64,000 nucleotides of DNA from an uncultured Bacteroidales bacterium (GCA_900316245.1 ONCE01000013.1:40485-104484); one strand, 5' to 3'. Shown: positions 41,826 to 51,805, counted from the first letter of the stretch. Made by a program: numbers and translations. Notes: generated by a model from the letters alone, not told the origin.

Positions 41826-44800
41826 ATGGCAACAGAAAAGAAATTCATCACCTGTGATGGTAACTATGCCGCCTCGAACATCGCTTACCTGTTCAGCGAG
41901 CATGCTGCTATCTACCCCATCACGCCTTCTTCCACTATGGCCGAGAATATCGACGAGTGGGCTGCCCACGGTAAAAAGAACCTGTGGGGAGAAACCGTGA
42001 AAGTGACGGAGATGCAGTCCGAGGCCGGTGCCGCCGGTGCCGTGCACGGTTCCCTCCAGGCTGGTGCTCTTACTTCCACCTTTACCGCTTCCCAGGGTCT
42101 CCTTCTGATGATCCCCAACATGTACAAGATCGCCGGCGAAATGCTGCCCACCGTCTTCCACGTGAGCGCCCGCGCCCTGGCCAGCCACGCCCTCTCCATC
42201 TTCGGAGACCATCAGGACGTGATGGCCTGCCGCCAGACCGGCTTCTGCATGCTGGCCTCCGGTTCCGTTCAGGAAGCCCAGGACCTGGCCGCCGTCGCTC
42301 ACCTGAGCGCCATCAAGGCCAGCCTGCCTTTCCTCCACTTCTTCGACGGTTTCCGTACTTCCCACGAAATCCAGAAGATTGAAGCCCTGGACGAGGAAGC
42401 CCTCAAGGGTATGGTATCCTCCAAGGCCCTCGCCAAGTTCCGCGAGCGCGCCCTCAACCCGGATGCCCCCGTCACCCGCGGTACCGCCCAGAACGGTGAC
42501 GTCTACTTCCAGGCTGTGGAAACCCGCAACCAGTACTACGAGGCCGTTCCGGACATCGTAGCCCGTTATATGGGAGAAATCACCGAACTCACCGGCCGCA
42601 GCTACCGTCCCTTCGAGTACTATGGTGATCCCACTGCAGAGAACATCATCGTAGCCATGGGTTCCGTAACGGAAACCATCAAGGAAACCATCGACTATCT
42701 CCAGAGCCGCGGTCGCAAGTACGGTCTCATCACCTGCCACCTGTACCGTCCGTTCAGCGAGAAATACTTCTTTGCCGTGCTGCCCAAGAGCGTCCGCAAG
42801 ATTGCCGTTCTGGACCGCACCAAAGAGCCCGGCGCCGTGGGCGAGCCCCTCTTCACGGATGTCAAGGCCCTCTTCCAGGGTAAGGACAACGTGACCATCG
42901 TGGGTGGCCGCTACGGTCTGTCCTCCAAAGACACCACTCCCGCCCAGATCGTTGCCGTATACGACAACCTGGACCAGAAGGAGCCCAAGGCAGACTTCAC
43001 CATCGGCATTGTGGACGATGTTACTTTCAAGAGCCTGCCCATCAAGAGCGAGGTTTCCATCGTGAAGCCCGGCACCACCGAGTGCAAGTTCTACGGTCTG
43101 GGTTCCGACGGTACCGTAGGTGCCAACAAGAACACCATCAAGATCATCGGTTCCCACACCAGCCTTTACAGCCAGGCCTATTTTGACTACGACTCCAAGA
43201 AGTCCGGCGGTTACACCTGCTCTCACCTGCGCTTCGGCCAGCAGCCCATCAAGGCTCCCTATCTGGTGAACACCCCCGACTTCGTGGCTTGCCACGTTCC
43301 TTCCTACCTCAAGAAGTACGATGTCCTCAAGGGCATCAAGGAAGGCGGCACCCTGCTGCTCAACAGCCTCTGGGATGAGGAAGAAACCATCCAGAACATT
43401 CCCGACAACGTGAAGGCCATCATCGGCCGCAAGCACATCAAGGTGTATATCATCAACGCCACCAAGATTGCTGCCGAAATTGGTCTGGGCGGCCGTACCA
43501 ACACCATCCTCCAGAGCGCCTTCTTCAAGATCACGGGCATCATCCCTTACGAGGATGCCGTGAAGTATATGAAGGACGCCATTGTCAAGTCCTATGGCAA
43601 GAAGGGTGAGAACGTGGTCAATATGAACTACGCTGCCGTAGACCGTGGCGGTGAATACACCGAACTCCACGTCCCGGCCGAGTGGGCCAACCTCTCCGCT
43701 AAGTTCGAGAACCCCAACAAGGACCGTCTGGCTCCTGCCTTCGTCAAGGATGTGGCCGATATCGTGAACGCCCAGGCCGGTGACACCCTGCCCGTGAGCG
43801 CCTTTATGCCTTACGCAGACGGCACCATGCCTGCCGGTACCGCCGCCTTCGAAAAGCGTGGCGTAGCCGTGAACGTTCCTTCCTGGGATGCCGAAAAATG
43901 TATCCAGTGCAACACCTGCGCCTTCGTTTGCCCGCACGCCGCCATCCGTCCTTTCCTCCTCACCGAGGAAGAGGCCGCCAAGGTGCCCGCTAACGTGAAA
44001 CTGGCCCAGGGTAAGGCCAACCTCAAGGAGTACAAGTACGCCATCGCCATCTCCGTAGACGACTGCACCGGTTGCGGTAACTGCGTGGATGTCTGCCTTG
44101 CCAAGCCCGAGAAGGCCCTCAAGATGGTTCCTTACATCAACGACAAGGAAGATCAGGCCGCCTTCGACTACCTCAACAAGAAGGTGGGTTACAAGGAGTA
44201 CGTGGACAAGAAGGCCAATATGAAGAACAGCCAGTTCGCCCAGCCTCTGTTCGAGTTCTCCGGTGCCTGCGCCGGTTGCGGTGAAACCCCCAACATCAAG
44301 ACCATCACCCAGCTGTTCGGCGACCATATGATGATTGCCAACGCTACCGGTTGCTCCTCCATCTACGGTGCTTCCTTCCCGGCCAGCCCGTACTGCACCA
44401 ACGCTCACGGTCACGGTCCCGCTTGGGCCAACTCCCTGTTCGAGGACTTCTGCGAATTCGGCCTGGGTATGAAGCTCGGTTCCGACCGCGCCCGCGTCAC
44501 CGTGGCCAACTGGATGCGCAAGGGTCTCGAGTGCAGCTGCTGCACGGACGAGATGAAGGCCCTCTACGCCAAGTGGCTCGAGGCTCCTCAGGATCCCGCC
44601 AACACCCGCGAGGTAGCAGACAAGCTCATCCCGCTCATCGAGAAGTGCGACTGCGACGTCTGCAAGACCCTGTATCAGTACCGCCACTTCATCGTGGCCC
44701 GCAGCCAGTGGATCTTCGGCGGTGACGGTGCCTCCTACGACATCGGTTACGGCGGCCTGGACCACGTGCTCGCCAGCGGTGAGAACCTCAACATCCTGGT

Positions 44801-45350
44801 TCTGGATACCGAGGTTTACTCCAACACCGGCGGCCAGAGCTCCAAGGCCACCCCTGTGGGCGCCATCGCCAAGTTCGCCGCTTCCGGTAAGAAGATCCGC
44901 AAGAAGGATCTGGGTATGATGGCCATCTCCTACGGCTACGTCTATGTGGCCCAGGTAGCCATGGGTGCCAGCCCCGTGCAGTTCTTCAACGCCATCAAGG
45001 AGGCCGAAGCCTACGACGGCCCGTCCCTCATCATTGCCTACAGCCCTTGTATCAACCACGGTCTTAAGGCCGGTATGGGCCTGAGCCAGAAGGAAGAGAA
45101 GCTGGCCGTCGAGTGCGGTTACTGGCACCTCTACCGTTACAACCCGGCTCTGGAAGGCACGGACAAGAACCCGTTCACCCTGGATTCCAAGGAACCCGAC
45201 TGGAGCAAGTTCCAGGACTTCCTCAAGGGAGAGGTCCGCTTCGCTTCCCTGTACAAGTTGTTCCCGGACCAGGCCGACGAACTCCTCTCCAAGACCGAGG
45301 AATTCGCCAAGGTTCGCCTGAACACCTACAAGAGACTCGCCGGCAAATAA
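41826..45350 (+). CDS. nifJ: Pyruvate:ferredoxin (flavodoxin) oxidoreductase
   Basis: The 1174-residue single-chain PFOR has the fused domain order of NifJ: pyruvate-binding domain I (YPITPSSTMAENIDEWAA, EMQSEAGAAGAVHGSL), domains II-III, two [4Fe-4S] sites (CIQCNTCAFVCP near 692; CTGCGNCVDVCL near 747), CAGCGETPN for the proximal cluster and thiamine-diphosphate domain VI (GDGASYDIGYGGLDHVL and NTGGQSSKATP). It converts pyruvate and CoA to acetyl-CoA and CO2, reducing ferredoxin: the central anaerobic pyruvate route. Strong codon bias is consistent with high expression. A terminator follows. Confidence 0.98.
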   Translation: MATEKKFITCDGNYAASNIAYLFSEHAAIYPITPSSTMAENIDEWAAHGKKNLWGETVKVTEMQSEAGAAGAVHGSLQAGALTSTFTASQGLLLMIPNMYKIAGEMLPTVFHVSARALASHALSIFGDHQDVMACRQTGFCMLASGSVQEAQDLAAVAHLSAIKASLPFLHFFDGFRTSHEIQKIEALDEEALKGMVSSKALAKFRERALNPDAPVTRGTAQNGDVYFQAVETRNQYYEAVPDIVARYMGEITELTGRSYRPFEYYGDPTAENIIVAMGSVTETIKETIDYLQSRGRKYGLITCHLYRPFSEKYFFAVLPKSVRKIAVLDRTKEPGAVGEPLFTDVKALFQGKDNVTIVGGRYGLSSKDTTPAQIVAVYDNLDQKEPKADFTIGIVDDVTFKSLPIKSEVSIVKPGTTECKFYGLGSDGTVGANKNTIKIIGSHTSLYSQAYFDYDSKKSGGYTCSHLRFGQQPIKAPYLVNTPDFVACHVPSYLKKYDVLKGIKEGGTLLLNSLWDEEETIQNIPDNVKAIIGRKHIKVYIINATKIAAEIGLGGRTNTILQSAFFKITGIIPYEDAVKYMKDAIVKSYGKKGENVVNMNYAAVDRGGEYTELHVPAEWANLSAKFENPNKDRLAPAFVKDVADIVNAQAGDTLPVSAFMPYADGTMPAGTAAFEKRGVAVNVPSWDAEKCIQCNTCAFVCPHAAIRPFLLTEEEAAKVPANVKLAQGKANLKEYKYAIAISVDDCTGCGNCVDVCLAKPEKALKMVPYINDKEDQAAFDYLNKKVGYKEYVDKKANMKNSQFAQPLFEFSGACAGCGETPNIKTITQLFGDHMMIANATGCSSIYGASFPASPYCTNAHGHGPAWANSLFEDFCEFGLGMKLGSDRARVTVANWMRKGLECSCCTDEMKALYAKWLEAPQDPANTREVADKLIPLIEKCDCDVCKTLYQYRHFIVARSQWIFGGDGASYDIGYGGLDHVLASGENLNILVLDTEVYSNTGGQSSKATPVGAIAKFAASGKKIRKKDLGMMAISYGYVYVAQVAMGASPVQFFNAIKEAEAYDGPSLIIAYSPCINHGLKAGMGLSQKEEKLAVECGYWHLYRYNPALEGTDKNPFTLDSKEPDWSKFQDFLKGEVRFASLYKLFPDQADELLSKTEEFAKVRLNTYKRLAGK

Positions 45351-45372
45351 TCGCCGGTGAGTTCACCAACAG

Positions 45373-45403
45373 AAAGGCCCCGCTGCAAAGCGAGGCCTTT
45401 TTT
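45373..45403. terminator. Terminator between nifJ and the PCMD gene
   Basis: AAAGGCC-CCGC stem against GCGA-GGCCTTT around the TGCAAA loop, with T6 at its end. One internal mismatch. It serves nifJ and probably the convergent gene. Confidence 0.85.
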
Positions 45404-45420
45404 ACATAATAAGGTAAAAC

Positions 45421-46164
45421 TTAATAGCGAAGTTCGAATTCGTCCAGATACAGGACGCTGTCCGTAGAACCCGTGAACACGCTGCCCATCCGGCTGGAAC
45501 TGGACATAATGGCTATATAAGTAGGTGTAGCGTCACAGGTATATTTGATAGGAATGTCAAACTCCACGTACCCGTTGTTATACTTGCTCAGATCCAGCAC
45601 ACCATAACCAATGAGGCCTGGGCTCTGGGGACCCGGATCGCTCTTCTTGGTATTGTCAATGAGGAAAGGCTCCTTCCAGGTGGTCACAAAAACCTCAATG
45701 ACCCCGTGATCGCCGGTACCCAGCAGATCCTTGTGGCCCTTGTCGGCATAATCAATTTTGCCGGGCCTGTAGCAATAATAGCCGTGCAGGGATTGGGGCC
45801 GATCGGAAAAAGGAATGCCAAAAGACATCTGGGAACCGCTGGTGCCCACCACCTTGACAAAGTGACCGGTATAAAGGCAGGCGGAGGCAAACTTGCCGAT
45901 GCCCAGCACGCCGATGAACTGGCTCTTGAGCCTGGCGGCCTTCTTTCCGGGGCCTTTGACGGCCACAAAGTCTTCTTCGGGCTCCGTCACATTCTTCCCA
46001 AGGGTAGACGTTCCTTTATTGGCGGTATCCCAATGCTGGACATACCAGACCTTCCCCTTCTTTTCCCATTGGTCAAAAGAAGAGTTCTCAATTTGTTTCT
46101 GGGCATAAAGGGCCGATGAGCAAAGAAGCAGGGCTCCGGCCAGCAGTACAGTCTTTTTCATCAT
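45421..46164 (-). CDS. PCMD-type secreted beta-sandwich protein
   Basis: The 247-residue protein has a signal peptide (MMKKTVLLAGALLLCSSALYA) and a jellyroll-like region beginning IENSSFDQWEKKGKVWYVQHWDTAN and including DRPQSLHGYYCYRPG, GVIEVFVTTWKE and a C-terminal SVLYLDEFELRY. This matches the putative carbohydrate metabolism domain (PCMD) of Bacteroidales secreted proteins. Carbohydrate binding is a family guess only. Its start overlaps the stop of the glycosyltransferase gene by 4 bases, so the genes are coupled despite their different compartments. Confidence 0.72.
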   Translation of the reverse strand: MMKKTVLLAGALLLCSSALYAQKQIENSSFDQWEKKGKVWYVQHWDTANKGTSTLGKNVTEPEEDFVAVKGPGKKAARLKSQFIGVLGIGKFASACLYTGHFVKVVGTSGSQMSFGIPFSDRPQSLHGYYCYRPGKIDYADKGHKDLLGTGDHGVIEVFVTTWKEPFLIDNTKKSDPGPQSPGLIGYGVLDLSKYNNGYVEFDIPIKYTCDATPTYIAIMSSSSRMGSVFTGSTDSVLYLDEFELRY

Positions 46165-47300
46165 TCAGCAGCACAGGCATCCCGGAACATCTTCATCAGT
46201 TCCTGGACGGACCGATCAATGGAATACTTCTTCATCTCGTTGACGTAAGCGCCGCGCATGGCTTCCAGTTCGGTGGGATGATCCAGCCACCAGTCAATCT
46301 TGCGGGCCAGTTCATAGGCGTTCTTCTGGTTGAACCAGCTGCGCTCGTCAATGGCAAACTGATGCGTTCCGGTAATGGGGCCCTGGGCGATGATGGGCAC
46401 GGCGCCCTGCTGCATGGCTTCCATAATGGAAAGGCCTTCCACCTCCACCGTAGCGCAGTGGATGGCCAGATCGGCCTTGGCGGCCAGGTTCCTCAGGCCG
46501 TCCCTGTCAAAGAAATCAAAGACGGGGTCATAGCTCAGAACGCCGTCCGTATATAACTTGTGGGCCATCCGGCGGACTTTCTTCTCCTGAGGTCCCCGTC
46601 CGGCAAAGATAAGCTGGACATTCTTGGCGTGGGTGCTGTGCTTCATAGCCTCCAGCAGAGTGCAGGGATCCTTCTCGCCGGAAAGGCGGCCGATGCAGAT
46701 GAGAACATAGGGATTGTTCTCGTGAGGCACGCGCACGCATTCATCCGGGAGCAGACCGTTGGAGATTACGCGAAGGTCACTGGTAAAACCGTTGGCAATC
46801 AGACGGTCCCTCACATTCTGGGTAGGGCACTGGACATACTTCCATTTGTTGAAGCAGCAGTCCCTCCAAATCTTGAGCATCAGCTGATTGGGAAAACGCC
46901 AGCCACCCATTCCCAGAGAATAGAAGATGTTCTCCGGATGAAGGTGATAGGTTCCGGTCATGGGCTTGCCCAGCCTGCGGGCAATCTTGGCCGTCCTGAT
47001 CTCAAGCACGAAAGGCTCCTCCATATGCACCACATCGGCCCAGCGTACGGCCTCTTCCACCACCTTGGTGTCGGTGCTGGCAAACTGATAGCCGTGGGCC
47101 AGGATCAGCGGCTGAAAGATAGGGAAATAAAAATCCTTGAGGACATATTCCGGCTGGGGGCCGTCGGGATTATGATTGGGGCCCGACAGCACTCTCACTT
47201 CTTCACCCGCTTCTCTCAGGGCCGCCACCGTCCTTCTGGCAGAGGATGCCAGACCGTTACCGGTTGTGTAAAAGTTATTTAAGACAAAAAGTATCTTCAT
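46161..47300 (-). CDS. GT4-family glycosyltransferase
   Basis: The 379-residue GT-B enzyme has the N-terminal MKILFVLNNFYTTGNGLASS acceptor-domain start, YHLHPENIFYSLGMG, and the donor-binding domain LICIGRLSGEKDPCTLLEAMK with IFAGRGP and the EVEGLSIMEAMQQGAVPI segment (EX7E motif). Cytoplasmic transfer of a sugar to a lipid or glycan acceptor is likely; specificity is unknown. The LysR-like gene lies 56 bases upstream on the same strand. It is coupled to the downstream PCMD protein gene. Confidence 0.88.
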   Translation of the reverse strand: MKILFVLNNFYTTGNGLASSARRTVAALREAGEEVRVLSGPNHNPDGPQPEYVLKDFYFPIFQPLILAHGYQFASTDTKVVEEAVRWADVVHMEEPFVLEIRTAKIARRLGKPMTGTYHLHPENIFYSLGMGGWRFPNQLMLKIWRDCCFNKWKYVQCPTQNVRDRLIANGFTSDLRVISNGLLPDECVRVPHENNPYVLICIGRLSGEKDPCTLLEAMKHSTHAKNVQLIFAGRGPQEKKVRRMAHKLYTDGVLSYDPVFDFFDRDGLRNLAAKADLAIHCATVEVEGLSIMEAMQQGAVPIIAQGPITGTHQFAIDERSWFNQKNAYELARKIDWWLDHPTELEAMRGAYVNEMKKYSIDRSVQELMKMFRDACAAE

Positions 47301-47356
47301 ACGTCCAAAAATGAGCCTGCAAAGGTACTCATTTTTGGACGATGATTCAAATCTTT

Positions 47357-47623
47357 CTATTTCGCGAAGACATTGTTGAAGGCCTCGTTGGTTAGATCGT
47401 AGGCCTGCTGGATGCGGCGGGCATAGGCCAGAAAAACCTCTCCCGAGGGCGTCAGACGCAGTTCCCTGCCCCGCTGGAAGAGCTCAAAACCCAAGGATTC
47501 CTCCAGGGCCGAAATCTGCGTACTCACCGCCGGCTGGGTAAGCCCCAGCGTCTTGGCGGCTTTGGTGAAATTCCGTTCTTTTTCAACCTCCAGGAAGGCC
47601 CGAATTTTGCTGTCCTCCAACAT
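47357..47623 (-). CDS. LysR-type DNA-binding domain without effector domain
   Basis: The 88-residue protein contains a full LysR N-terminal winged helix (FLEVEKERNFTKAAKTLGL, then TQPAVSTQISALEESLG, ELFQRGRELRLTPSG) and a short linker helix, then stops. Normal LysR proteins have about 300 residues. Only 56 bases remain before the next gene, so no effector domain or pseudogene remainder exists downstream. It may act as a minimal DNA-binding protein, or modulate other LysR dimers through its linker helix. Probable targets: the divergent M16 gene or the downstream glycosyltransferase (inference). Confidence 0.85.
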   Translation of the reverse strand: MLEDSKIRAFLEVEKERNFTKAAKTLGLTQPAVSTQISALEESLGFELFQRGRELRLTPSGEVFLAYARRIQQAYDLTNEAFNNVFAK

Positions 47624-47670
47624 ACTCTACAAAAGATTAGATTACTTTTACGCAAAAATAGTTATTTTTG

Positions 47671-47701
47671 TTTGGAATATAAAAATTTGTTTCTACCTTT
47701 G
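47671..47701 (+). promoter_or_regulatory. Consensus Bacteroidetes promoter for the M16 protease gene
   Basis: TTTG at 47671-47674, a 19-base spacer and TACCTTTG at 47694-47701, the best sigma-ABfr match in the window. Transcription should start near 47708, which excludes an in-frame ATG at 47672 and supports the start at 47762. Confidence 0.75.
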
Positions 47702-47761
47702 CGGTGTACTATTAAACTAATACACACAAAAGAACAACTACCATTTCTTAACCAAATACAA

Positions 47762-50629
47762 ATGAAGAAATTCTTTATTACCCTCGCTGCCCTGGCGCTG
47801 AGTGCCACCCTGGCCCTCGCCCAGCAGCCCACCCGTGAGCAACTGGAAGCTATGATAGCCCAGATGCCTCAGATTCCCACTTCAGATGCCTACACCGTAG
47901 GTCACCTGAGCAACGGTCTTACCTACTTTATCCGCCACAACGAACTTCCCAAAGGCCGTGCAGAATTCTACCTCGCCACCAATGTAGGTGCCATCGAGGA
48001 AGAGTATCCCGCACAGGATGGCCTGGCTCACTTCCTGGAGCATATGTGCTTCAACGGAACCGAGCACTTCCCCGGTAAAGCCATCCTGGATTACCTCCGT
48101 TCCATCGGAGCCGAGTTCGGCCGCAACATCAATGCGTCCACCGGTTTCGAAGAGACCCAGTACATGCTCAACAACATTCCCGTGCAGCGGGAGACCGTAG
48201 TGGACAGCTGCCTGATGATCCTGGCAGACTATTCCCACTATGTGCTCAACCAGCCCAGCGAGATTGATGCAGAGCGCGGTGTCATCATCGAAGAGCGCCG
48301 TACCCGCCGCAACGCCAGCTGGCGCTCCATGGAGGCTTCCCTGCCCTACTACTTCGGCCCGGACACCAAGCAGGCTTCCTGCACCCTCATCGGCACGCAG
48401 GAGCACCTGGAGACCTTCAAGCCCGAGAGCCTGGTAGCCTTCTACCACACCTGGTACCACCCCGGCAACCAGGCCGTGATCGTGGTCGGTGATGTGGACG
48501 TAGCCCGCACCGAGGCCAAGATCAAGGAAATCTTCGGCGCCATTCCCGGCAAGGAGAATCCCGTCAAGAAGCCCATCCAGGAGATTGCAGACCACGCCCA
48601 GGCCCGCGTAGGCATCGTGACCGATCCTGAGACCACCAGCCCCAGCATCGAGCTCATCTGGCACAGCGCTGCCACTCCCGAGTCCCTCAACGCCACCTAT
48701 ACCGGCCAGGCCACCGAGCTCCTCAAGGGCATCCTGGGCCAGGTAATGTACGAGCGTTTCAACGACATCACCTCCAAGCCCGGTTCCCCTTACCTCTCCG
48801 GCAGCTTCGGCATCTCCAGCCTCATCTATGAGGACATCGACGCCGTCCTGGGAGACGTTTCCCTGCGTGAGGACAACATCCTTGAAGGCTTCAAGGCCTT
48901 CTATACGGAACTGGTCCGTCTCCAGAAATACGGTATCACCGATGACGAGTTCAAGCGCGCCAAGGCCGATATCACCTCCATGTACGAGAACCGCGTCAAC
49001 CGCGCCGAGACCCGCCAGAACGCAGAGTTCATCAGCCCTATCATCAGCCACTTCTTTGACAAGCAGCCGCTGGTAGAGCCCAAGGACGAGCTCGAGTTTG
49101 TCCAGATGATGATGGGCCAGCTCAACGCAGCCCTCGTCAGCCAGACCGCCAAGGCTCTCTGGAACGGAGAGAACAACCTGGTTGTGGTTTACAGCGGCCC
49201 CCAGAAGGAAGGCATCGCCACCCCTACCGCCGAGCAGCTGCTCCAGGTGATGAAGGACGTGGAAGCTTCCGATATCGCCGCCCCCGCCGGTGAAGAAATT
49301 CCCGAGAACTTCCTGGATCCCGCCAAGCTCAAGGGCGCCAAGATCTCCAAGGTAGGCACCACCATCTACGGCGCTTCCGAATGGACCCTGGCCAATGGCG
49401 TCAAGGTGATTGTCTATCCCACTGACCTCCAGAAGGATCAGATCCTCTTCAACATCGTAAAGGACGGCGGTCTGTCCCTCGTTTCCAACGAAGACCTCGC
49501 CTCCTTCGACAGCAACGTATTCAGCCTGTTCCAGAGCAACAGCGGTGTTTCCGCCTTCTCCGGCACCACCGTCACCAAGATGCTCACCGGCAAGAGCCTC
49601 AGCGTACGTCCTTACTTCGACGAGCTGGAGAACGGCATCAACGGCCGCAGCACCGTGAAGGACTTCGAAACGGCCATGCAGCTCCTGTACCTCTACTGGA
49701 CGGATCCCCGCTTCGATCCCGAAGAGTGGCAGAATGGCCTGGACCAGATTACCGCAGTCCTGCCCAACTTGGTGAACCAGCCCAACTATAAGTTCCAGAC
49801 TGAACTCTACAAGACCCTCTACGGCAACAACCCTCGCCGTCAGATGATCTCCCAGGAGGTTCTGGACAAGGCCAGCCTCTCCGTGGTTGAGAAGAACTGG
49901 AAGAAACTCTTCGCAGACGCCGCCGGTGCCACGATGGTCATCGTTGGTGACGTGAACTCCGAGGCCATCAAGCCCGTGATCGAGAAGTACATCGGTTCCC
50001 TGCCCAAGGGCAAGAAGCCTCTCAAGTGGGTAGACAACAATATGGACATTGTCAAGGGCAAGATCGAAAGAGTGATCGAGGTAGATATGCAGACGCCCAA
50101 GAGCACCGTCTATCAGGTTTACAGCCTGGACACCCCGTTCAGCTACACCAAGGACGCCGCTATGGATGTCATCTCCTACATCCTCGATATGCACTACACC
50201 AACACCCTGCGTGAAGAGGAAGGCGGTACCTACGGTGCCAGCACCCAGGGCAGCCTCTCCCGCCGTCCCAAGCAGACCGGTATGTTCCTCGTAGGCTGGG
50301 ACTGCAAGCCCGCCCTCTGCGACAAGCTCCGCGCCATCGCCATCCAGGGCTTCAAGGACCTGGCCCAGAACGGCCCCACCGACGAAGAACTCTCCATGGC
50401 CAAACTCAACCTCCAGAAGAACCTGCCCGAGAGCCGTCAGAACAACAGCTGGTGGCGCAGCGGTATCGAGATCTACAACACCTATGGTGTAGACCGCGAC
50501 GCCGAGTACGAGAAGGCCATCAACAACATCACCAAGGAAGATGTGAAGTCCCTGATGCAGGAAATCCTGACCCAGGGCAACTTCATCGAGGTAGTGATGA
50601 AACCCGCCAACACCGCCGAGGCCGAGTAA
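47762..50629 (+). CDS. M16 (insulinase-family) metallopeptidase, secreted
   Basis: The ATG at 47762 gives 955 residues with signal peptide MKKFFITLAALALSATLALAQ. The inverted zinc motif HFLEH (90-94) is followed by the downstream Glu in DAERGVIIEERRTRR. The duplicated half contains the substrate-binding motif REEEGGTYGAST. Two M16 halves of about 450 residues form a closed chamber that degrades unfolded peptides in the periplasm, similar to PqqL. Codon bias suggests high expression. It has a 55-base leader from a consensus promoter and a bidirectional terminator downstream. Confidence 0.93.
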   Translation: MKKFFITLAALALSATLALAQQPTREQLEAMIAQMPQIPTSDAYTVGHLSNGLTYFIRHNELPKGRAEFYLATNVGAIEEEYPAQDGLAHFLEHMCFNGTEHFPGKAILDYLRSIGAEFGRNINASTGFEETQYMLNNIPVQRETVVDSCLMILADYSHYVLNQPSEIDAERGVIIEERRTRRNASWRSMEASLPYYFGPDTKQASCTLIGTQEHLETFKPESLVAFYHTWYHPGNQAVIVVGDVDVARTEAKIKEIFGAIPGKENPVKKPIQEIADHAQARVGIVTDPETTSPSIELIWHSAATPESLNATYTGQATELLKGILGQVMYERFNDITSKPGSPYLSGSFGISSLIYEDIDAVLGDVSLREDNILEGFKAFYTELVRLQKYGITDDEFKRAKADITSMYENRVNRAETRQNAEFISPIISHFFDKQPLVEPKDELEFVQMMMGQLNAALVSQTAKALWNGENNLVVVYSGPQKEGIATPTAEQLLQVMKDVEASDIAAPAGEEIPENFLDPAKLKGAKISKVGTTIYGASEWTLANGVKVIVYPTDLQKDQILFNIVKDGGLSLVSNEDLASFDSNVFSLFQSNSGVSAFSGTTVTKMLTGKSLSVRPYFDELENGINGRSTVKDFETAMQLLYLYWTDPRFDPEEWQNGLDQITAVLPNLVNQPNYKFQTELYKTLYGNNPRRQMISQEVLDKASLSVVEKNWKKLFADAAGATMVIVGDVNSEAIKPVIEKYIGSLPKGKKPLKWVDNNMDIVKGKIERVIEVDMQTPKSTVYQVYSLDTPFSYTKDAAMDVISYILDMHYTNTLREEEGGTYGASTQGSLSRRPKQTGMFLVGWDCKPALCDKLRAIAIQGFKDLAQNGPTDEELSMAKLNLQKNLPESRQNNSWWRSGIEIYNTYGVDRDAEYEKAINNITKEDVKSLMQEILTQGNFIEVVMKPANTAEAE

Positions 50630-50645
50630 GCCCAAGCGCATAAAT

Positions 50646-50682
50646 AAAAAGAGCTGCACATTTGACGTGCAGCTCTTTTTTT
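50646..50682. terminator. Bidirectional terminator between M16 and DUF1573 genes
   Basis: AAAAAGAGCTGCAC (50646-50659), loop ATTTGAC, GTGCAGCTCTTTTT (50667-50680), continuing with more T residues into the convergent stop codon at 50681. Confidence 0.93.
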
Positions 50683-51805
50683 ATCTCACCTCGCCGGCTA
50701 CAAAGAGATTGACCACCGGCCTGAGGGGCGAATTGGTTGTAAGGGAAATCATTATAACGTTTTCTCCTTTAGGGAGGGCCGATGTATCCAGGCTGAAGTG
50801 CATCAGCCCTTTGGCCCCGGGAGCAACGTCCGGAAGGGAAACGGGCCTCAGGGCCGGATGCTCCACATCGGCCTTGTAGATATGGAAGGCGGCCTTTCCC
50901 TTGTTGGTGCACTCGAAGTCCAGTTCCAGCGTGCTCCCCTGCTGCACCACACCGAAGGTAAGGGTGCTGGAGGAGAAGACGGGAAGGGCGGCCTCTTCCC
51001 GCTGCTTGGCGGTCCAGGAGGCGAAGTTCTCCTGCGTATAGGCTGATACTTCCAGCGGGGCCGAAGCTTTCCTGCCATTCAGCACCGGCGTTGCCTTATA
51101 GACGGTTTTCCCGTAGAGGGTGCTGTCGGACTTGATGGTGAAACTGAGGGTAGCGGTGCTGCCGGCCGGGATGGGGTTGGGCGAGACGCCCACGGTGAGC
51201 TGCGGGGAGACATCGGCCCATTCTACCTTCAGCGGCTTTTTGCCCAGGTTGGCCACCGTGGCGGTTTCGCTGGTGCTGAGGCCCTGCTTGAGGGTAGAAG
51301 TCTTGAACTGGCGGGCCTTCAGACCAAAATCCCCGAGCTTCTGTGCTCCGTAGAGCTCGCTCAGGGATTTCTTTTTCTCGTGGACCACGCCCCTCAGGCG
51401 CAGCACCACCGGTCTCTTGACGCCGGAAATATAGACGGTGAGGGTTTTGTCAAAGGGCAGCGGGCCGTCTTCATTCTTATACGTGGCCGATATGCTGCCG
51501 CTCTGCCCCGGGGCCAGCGTGCCCTTGGTCCATTTGACATCCGTGCAACCGCAGGAGGAAACCACCTCGTAGATGCTGATGGGTTCGGTGCCCTTGTTGG
51601 TAAGGGTGAAGGTGCAGGAGAGCGGGCCGTCCGTAACGGAAACATCCCCGAAATCGTGCACGGTCTTGTCAAACTCCACGGTCTCGGGAGCCTGGCTGTC
51701 TTCTACGGTTACCAGCTGGGCCACTGGCGCATTATTTGCATTTCTGGAGCCGCAGGACGCGATGCCGGCAGCCACAAGAAGGAGGGTCCAATACATAGCT
51801 TTCAT
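50681..51805 (-). CDS. DUF1573 lipoprotein with repeated Ig-like/ASPM-type domains
   Basis: The ATG at 51805 gives 374 residues: a lipoprotein signal (MKAMYWTLLLVAAGIASC). Residues about 45-140 form the DUF1573 domain (HDFGDVSVTDGPLSCTFTLTNKG, VVSSCGCTDVKW). Two more similar modules follow (GDFGLKARQF near 160; LTFGVVQQGSTLELDFECTNKG near 283), each with the F-T/E-x-T-N-K-G beta-strand. It is an envelope protein of unknown function, probably protein binding. A well-spaced promoter ends only 5 bases before this ATG. Confidence 0.85.
   Translation of the reverse strand: MKAMYWTLLLVAAGIASCGSRNANNAPVAQLVTVEDSQAPETVEFDKTVHDFGDVSVTDGPLSCTFTLTNKGTEPISIYEVVSSCGCTDVKWTKGTLAPGQSGSISATYKNEDGPLPFDKTLTVYISGVKRPVVLRLRGVVHEKKKSLSELYGAQKLGDFGLKARQFKTSTLKQGLSTSETATVANLGKKPLKVEWADVSPQLTVGVSPNPIPAGSTATLSFTIKSDSTLYGKTVYKATPVLNGRKASAPLEVSAYTQENFASWTAKQREEAALPVFSSSTLTFGVVQQGSTLELDFECTNKGKAAFHIYKADVEHPALRPVSLPDVAPGAKGLMHFSLDTSALPKGENVIMISLTTNSPLRPVVNLFVAGEVR

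Noticed and set aside
41784-45128. 1114-codon open frame antisense to nifJ
   Set aside because: It is a compositional shadow of NifJ; the + strand has the full PFOR motif set.
47882-50659. 925-codon open frame antisense to the M16 protease
   Set aside because: No domain is seen and the + strand gene has a consensus promoter and all catalytic motifs.
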